Below are positions 13,438 to 15,318 of a stretch of 15,318 nt of DNA, piece after piece. Under the pieces are notes generated by a model. The model did no database searches and had not been told where the DNA came from. It was given only the letters and a program-made list of their open reading frames with translations. Position 1 is the first letter of the stretch; each line of letters begins with the position of its first letter. A program made the position numbers and the translations under genes. The DNA is from DATMNI01 sp035570275 (lineage in GTDB: Bacteria; Acidobacteriota; Terriglobia; Bryobacterales; Bryobacteraceae), in the NCBI GenBank assembly GCA_035570275.1, contig DATMNI010000193.1, positions 1-15,318 on the forward strand, read 5' to 3'.

Positions 13438-15318
13438 ATGACCTGCGCCCGGTCCATCCGCGTCCGAGGTGTGGTGCAAGGCGTGGGATTTCGCCCGTTC
13501 GTATTCCGCCTGGCCCATTCCAACACGCTGGCCGGCTGGGTGTTGAATGGCGACGAGGGCGTGGAGATCCACCTGGAAGGCGCCGAGGCCGCGGTAGACG
13601 CCTTCATTCGGGATTTACAAGCGCAGCCTCCGCCGGCCGCGCAGATCGCGGCGCTCGACGTGTGCCCGGCCGAGCCCGCCGGGTTCAGGGACTTTTCGAT
13701 TCGGGAAAGCCGATCGCGGGCGCAACCGTCGGTCCGCATCGCGCCCGATCTAACCGTCTGCGACCCGTGCCTGGGGGAGTTGTTTCACCCCTCTGACCAG
13801 CGGTACCGGTATCCGTACATCAACTGCACCAACTGCGGTCCTCGATTTACCATTACACAGGCACTGCCCTACGACCGCCACAACACCACCATGAGCAACT
13901 GGCCTCTCGATGCGGCCTGTGCCGGCCAGTATCACAATCCCGGCGACCGGCGGTTTCACGCCCAGCCGGTATGCTGCGCTGCCTGCGGCCCGCATTACTT
14001 CCTCAGGTGCGGCGATGAGATCACTGCGCCCGACGGACCCGCCATCGCGGCCGCGACGGAAATGCTTCGTGCCGGAAAGGTGGTTGCCGTCAAAGGGCTG
14101 GGCGGTTACCACCTGGTCTGCGATGCAGCCAACCACGCCGCCGTGCTGGCGTTGCGCGAGCGGAAGTATCGAAAAGAGAAACCGTTCGCAGTTATGGCGA
14201 GGGACCTGGCGACGGCGCGCGCGCTAATCCATCTGACGGCCGCGGGCGAGGCGTTACTGACGTCGTCCGCGCGGCCCATTGTGCTGACGCCGGCGCGGGT
14301 GGATTTGGCGGGCGTCGCCCCAAACGTCGCCCCGGACAACCACGAACTCGGGGTCATGCTGCCGTACACGCCGCTCCACCACCTTCTGTTCGCGGCGGGC
14401 GCGCCCGAGGTGCTGGTGATGACCTCTGCCAACCGCGGATCTGAGCCCATCGCCTACACCGACGATGACGCGCGTACACGCCTCCAAGGAATCGCAGATG
14501 CGTTTCTGGTCGGCGAGCGGCCGATTGCGCGGCGCGTGGACGATTCGGTGGCGCGCGCCGGCGCCTTCGGCCCCACAATCCTGCGCCGTTCCCGAGGCTA
14601 TGCGCCGGGTGCGGTGGCAAGGTTCGCCGTGGAGCGTCCCATTTTGGCGGTGGGGGCCGACCTGAAGAACACCATCACGCTGGTGGTCGACGGGCAGGCG
14701 TTTGTCAGCCAGCACATCGGCGACCTGGACCATTACCAGGCATTCGAAGCTTTTCGCGAGACCATTCACGACTTGCTCTCGATGTACCAGGTGCGCACGG
14801 AAGATCTGCTGGTAGTGCGCGACGGTCACCCGCAATATGTCTCGACCGCGCACGCATTGGAGATTCCGGCCGCGAAGCGAAGATCGGTCCAACATCACCG
14901 CGCCCACATTGCCTCCGTGCTGGCCGAACGCGAGGCCTGGGACGAACCCGTGCTGGGCGTCAGCTTCGATGGCACGGGCTACGGCGATGACGGCGCCATC
15001 TGGGGCGGAGAGATTTTCGCGGGAAGCATCGCCCGCGGTTTTGAGCGGCTGGCGCACCTGCGGTATGCGTTGCTTCCTGGAGGCGACGCCGCGGCGCAGC
15101 ATCCCGTGCAGGCCGCGGCCGGCTTCCTGCTCAACATGGACGACCTGCCGTGTCTAAGCGCGGCGCCGTTTCATTTTCCCGAACGCTATGAGGTGGCGCG
15201 GCAAGTGGCGCGCAGCGGCGTGCGAACCTTCCTTACCAGCTCGGTGGGCCGGCTCTTCGACGCCGCGGCCGCATTGCTCGGCTTTCAGGGCCCTATCAGC
15301 TTCGAGGGTCAGGCGGCC
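13438..15318 (+). CDS. hypF: carbamoyltransferase HypF, 3' end missing (window edge)
   Basis: HypF makes carbamoyl-AMP from carbamoyl phosphate and transfers the carbamoyl group to HypE. The window contains 627 codons of an expected total near 750-780, open to the edge. Domains in order: acylphosphatase (about 1-90, RVRGVVQGVGFRPFVFRLAH); zinc-finger region (C108-DP-C111, 18 residues, C130-TN-C133; then 158-183); YrdC-like (about 195-370, VVAVKGLGGYHLVCDA, REKPFAVM-like KEKPFAVMARD, VMTSANRGSEPI); Kae1-like (from about 400, HHRAH, VSFDGTGYGDDGAIWGGE, SSVGRLFDAAAALLG). In the second zinc finger the first canonical Cys is Asp: D158-A-A-C161, 18 residues, C180-A-A-C183. ATG 13438 lies 4 bp after the previous stop with a GGGAG-like sequence upstream. 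Confidence 0.95.
   Translation, partial: MTCARSIRVRGVVQGVGFRPFVFRLAHSNTLAGWVLNGDEGVEIHLEGAEAAVDAFIRDLQAQPPPAAQIAALDVCPAEPAGFRDFSIRESRSRAQPSVRIAPDLTVCDPCLGELFHPSDQRYRYPYINCTNCGPRFTITQALPYDRHNTTMSNWPLDAACAGQYHNPGDRRFHAQPVCCAACGPHYFLRCGDEITAPDGPAIAAATEMLRAGKVVAVKGLGGYHLVCDAANHAAVLALRERKYRKEKPFAVMARDLATARALIHLTAAGEALLTSSARPIVLTPARVDLAGVAPNVAPDNHELGVMLPYTPLHHLLFAAGAPEVLVMTSANRGSEPIAYTDDDARTRLQGIADAFLVGERPIARRVDDSVARAGAFGPTILRRSRGYAPGAVARFAVERPILAVGADLKNTITLVVDGQAFVSQHIGDLDHYQAFEAFRETIHDLLSMYQVRTEDLLVVRDGHPQYVSTAHALEIPAAKRRSVQHHRAHIASVLAEREAWDEPVLGVSFDGTGYGDDGAIWGGEIFAGSIARGFERLAHLRYALLPGGDAAAQHPVQAAAGFLLNMDDLPCLSAAPFHFPERYEVARQVARSGVRTFLTSSVGRLFDAAAALLGFQGPISFEGQAA

Overview
The window is a nearly complete operon for an oxygen-tolerant, high-affinity [NiFe] hydrogenase of group 1h (the 'actinobacterial-type' or Huc/Hhy class that oxidises atmospheric H2), followed by its maturation genes, all on the + strand. 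GC content is high. The likely host is an acidobacterium, probably of the Solibacter/Bryobacter kind. The grounds are a decayed ADOP-type FtsX/MacB permease (a family expanded in Acidobacteria), a periplasmic rhodanese of a type I associate with that phylum, and REP-like palindromes of a kind I recall from Solibacter-like genomes. The phylum call is inference; the hydrogenase call rests on visible ligand motifs.

Layout. Positions 1-1130 are flanking DNA: a scrap resembling the N-terminus of a small antitoxin (59-103), a minus-strand secreted rhodanese (129-608) and a frameshifted ADOP permease remnant on the minus strand (about 752-1070). A sigma70-like promoter (1131-1160) and three perfect 14-bp repeats carrying AACGTT (1214-1255) precede the structural genes hhyS (1290-2351) and hhyL (2373-4175). 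Then come closely spaced or overlapping genes: a cysteine-free NifU-like protein, a DUF5947-like Cys-rich protein, a DUF6084-like protein, a 400-aa protein of unknown function, a 114-aa protein, the large-subunit maturation endopeptidase, a 74-aa single-pass membrane protein, a cytoplasmic YceI-like lipocalin, hypC, hypD and hypE. A 318-bp gap full of REP-like hairpins (11675-11992) separates hypE from a tandem-SIS protein, a UXX-star/glutaredoxin-like protein and hypF, which runs off the window end.

How the genes fit together. HypF, HypE, HypC and HypD make and deliver the Fe(CN)2CO unit. The endopeptidase trims the HhyL C-terminus after nickel insertion. The nickel-delivery genes hypA and hypB are not in the window. 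The genes at 4175-7674 and 8253-9103 are the least understood part. They probably include dedicated assembly or partner factors and, by inference, a route from the soluble HhySL dimer to membrane quinone (small membrane protein plus YceI-like isoprenoid binder).

A recurring oddity is the number of short tandem duplications and palindromes at gene 3' ends and in gaps. They have extended or rewritten the C-termini of at least five proteins and triplicated a Shine-Dalgarno sequence inside the SIS gene.
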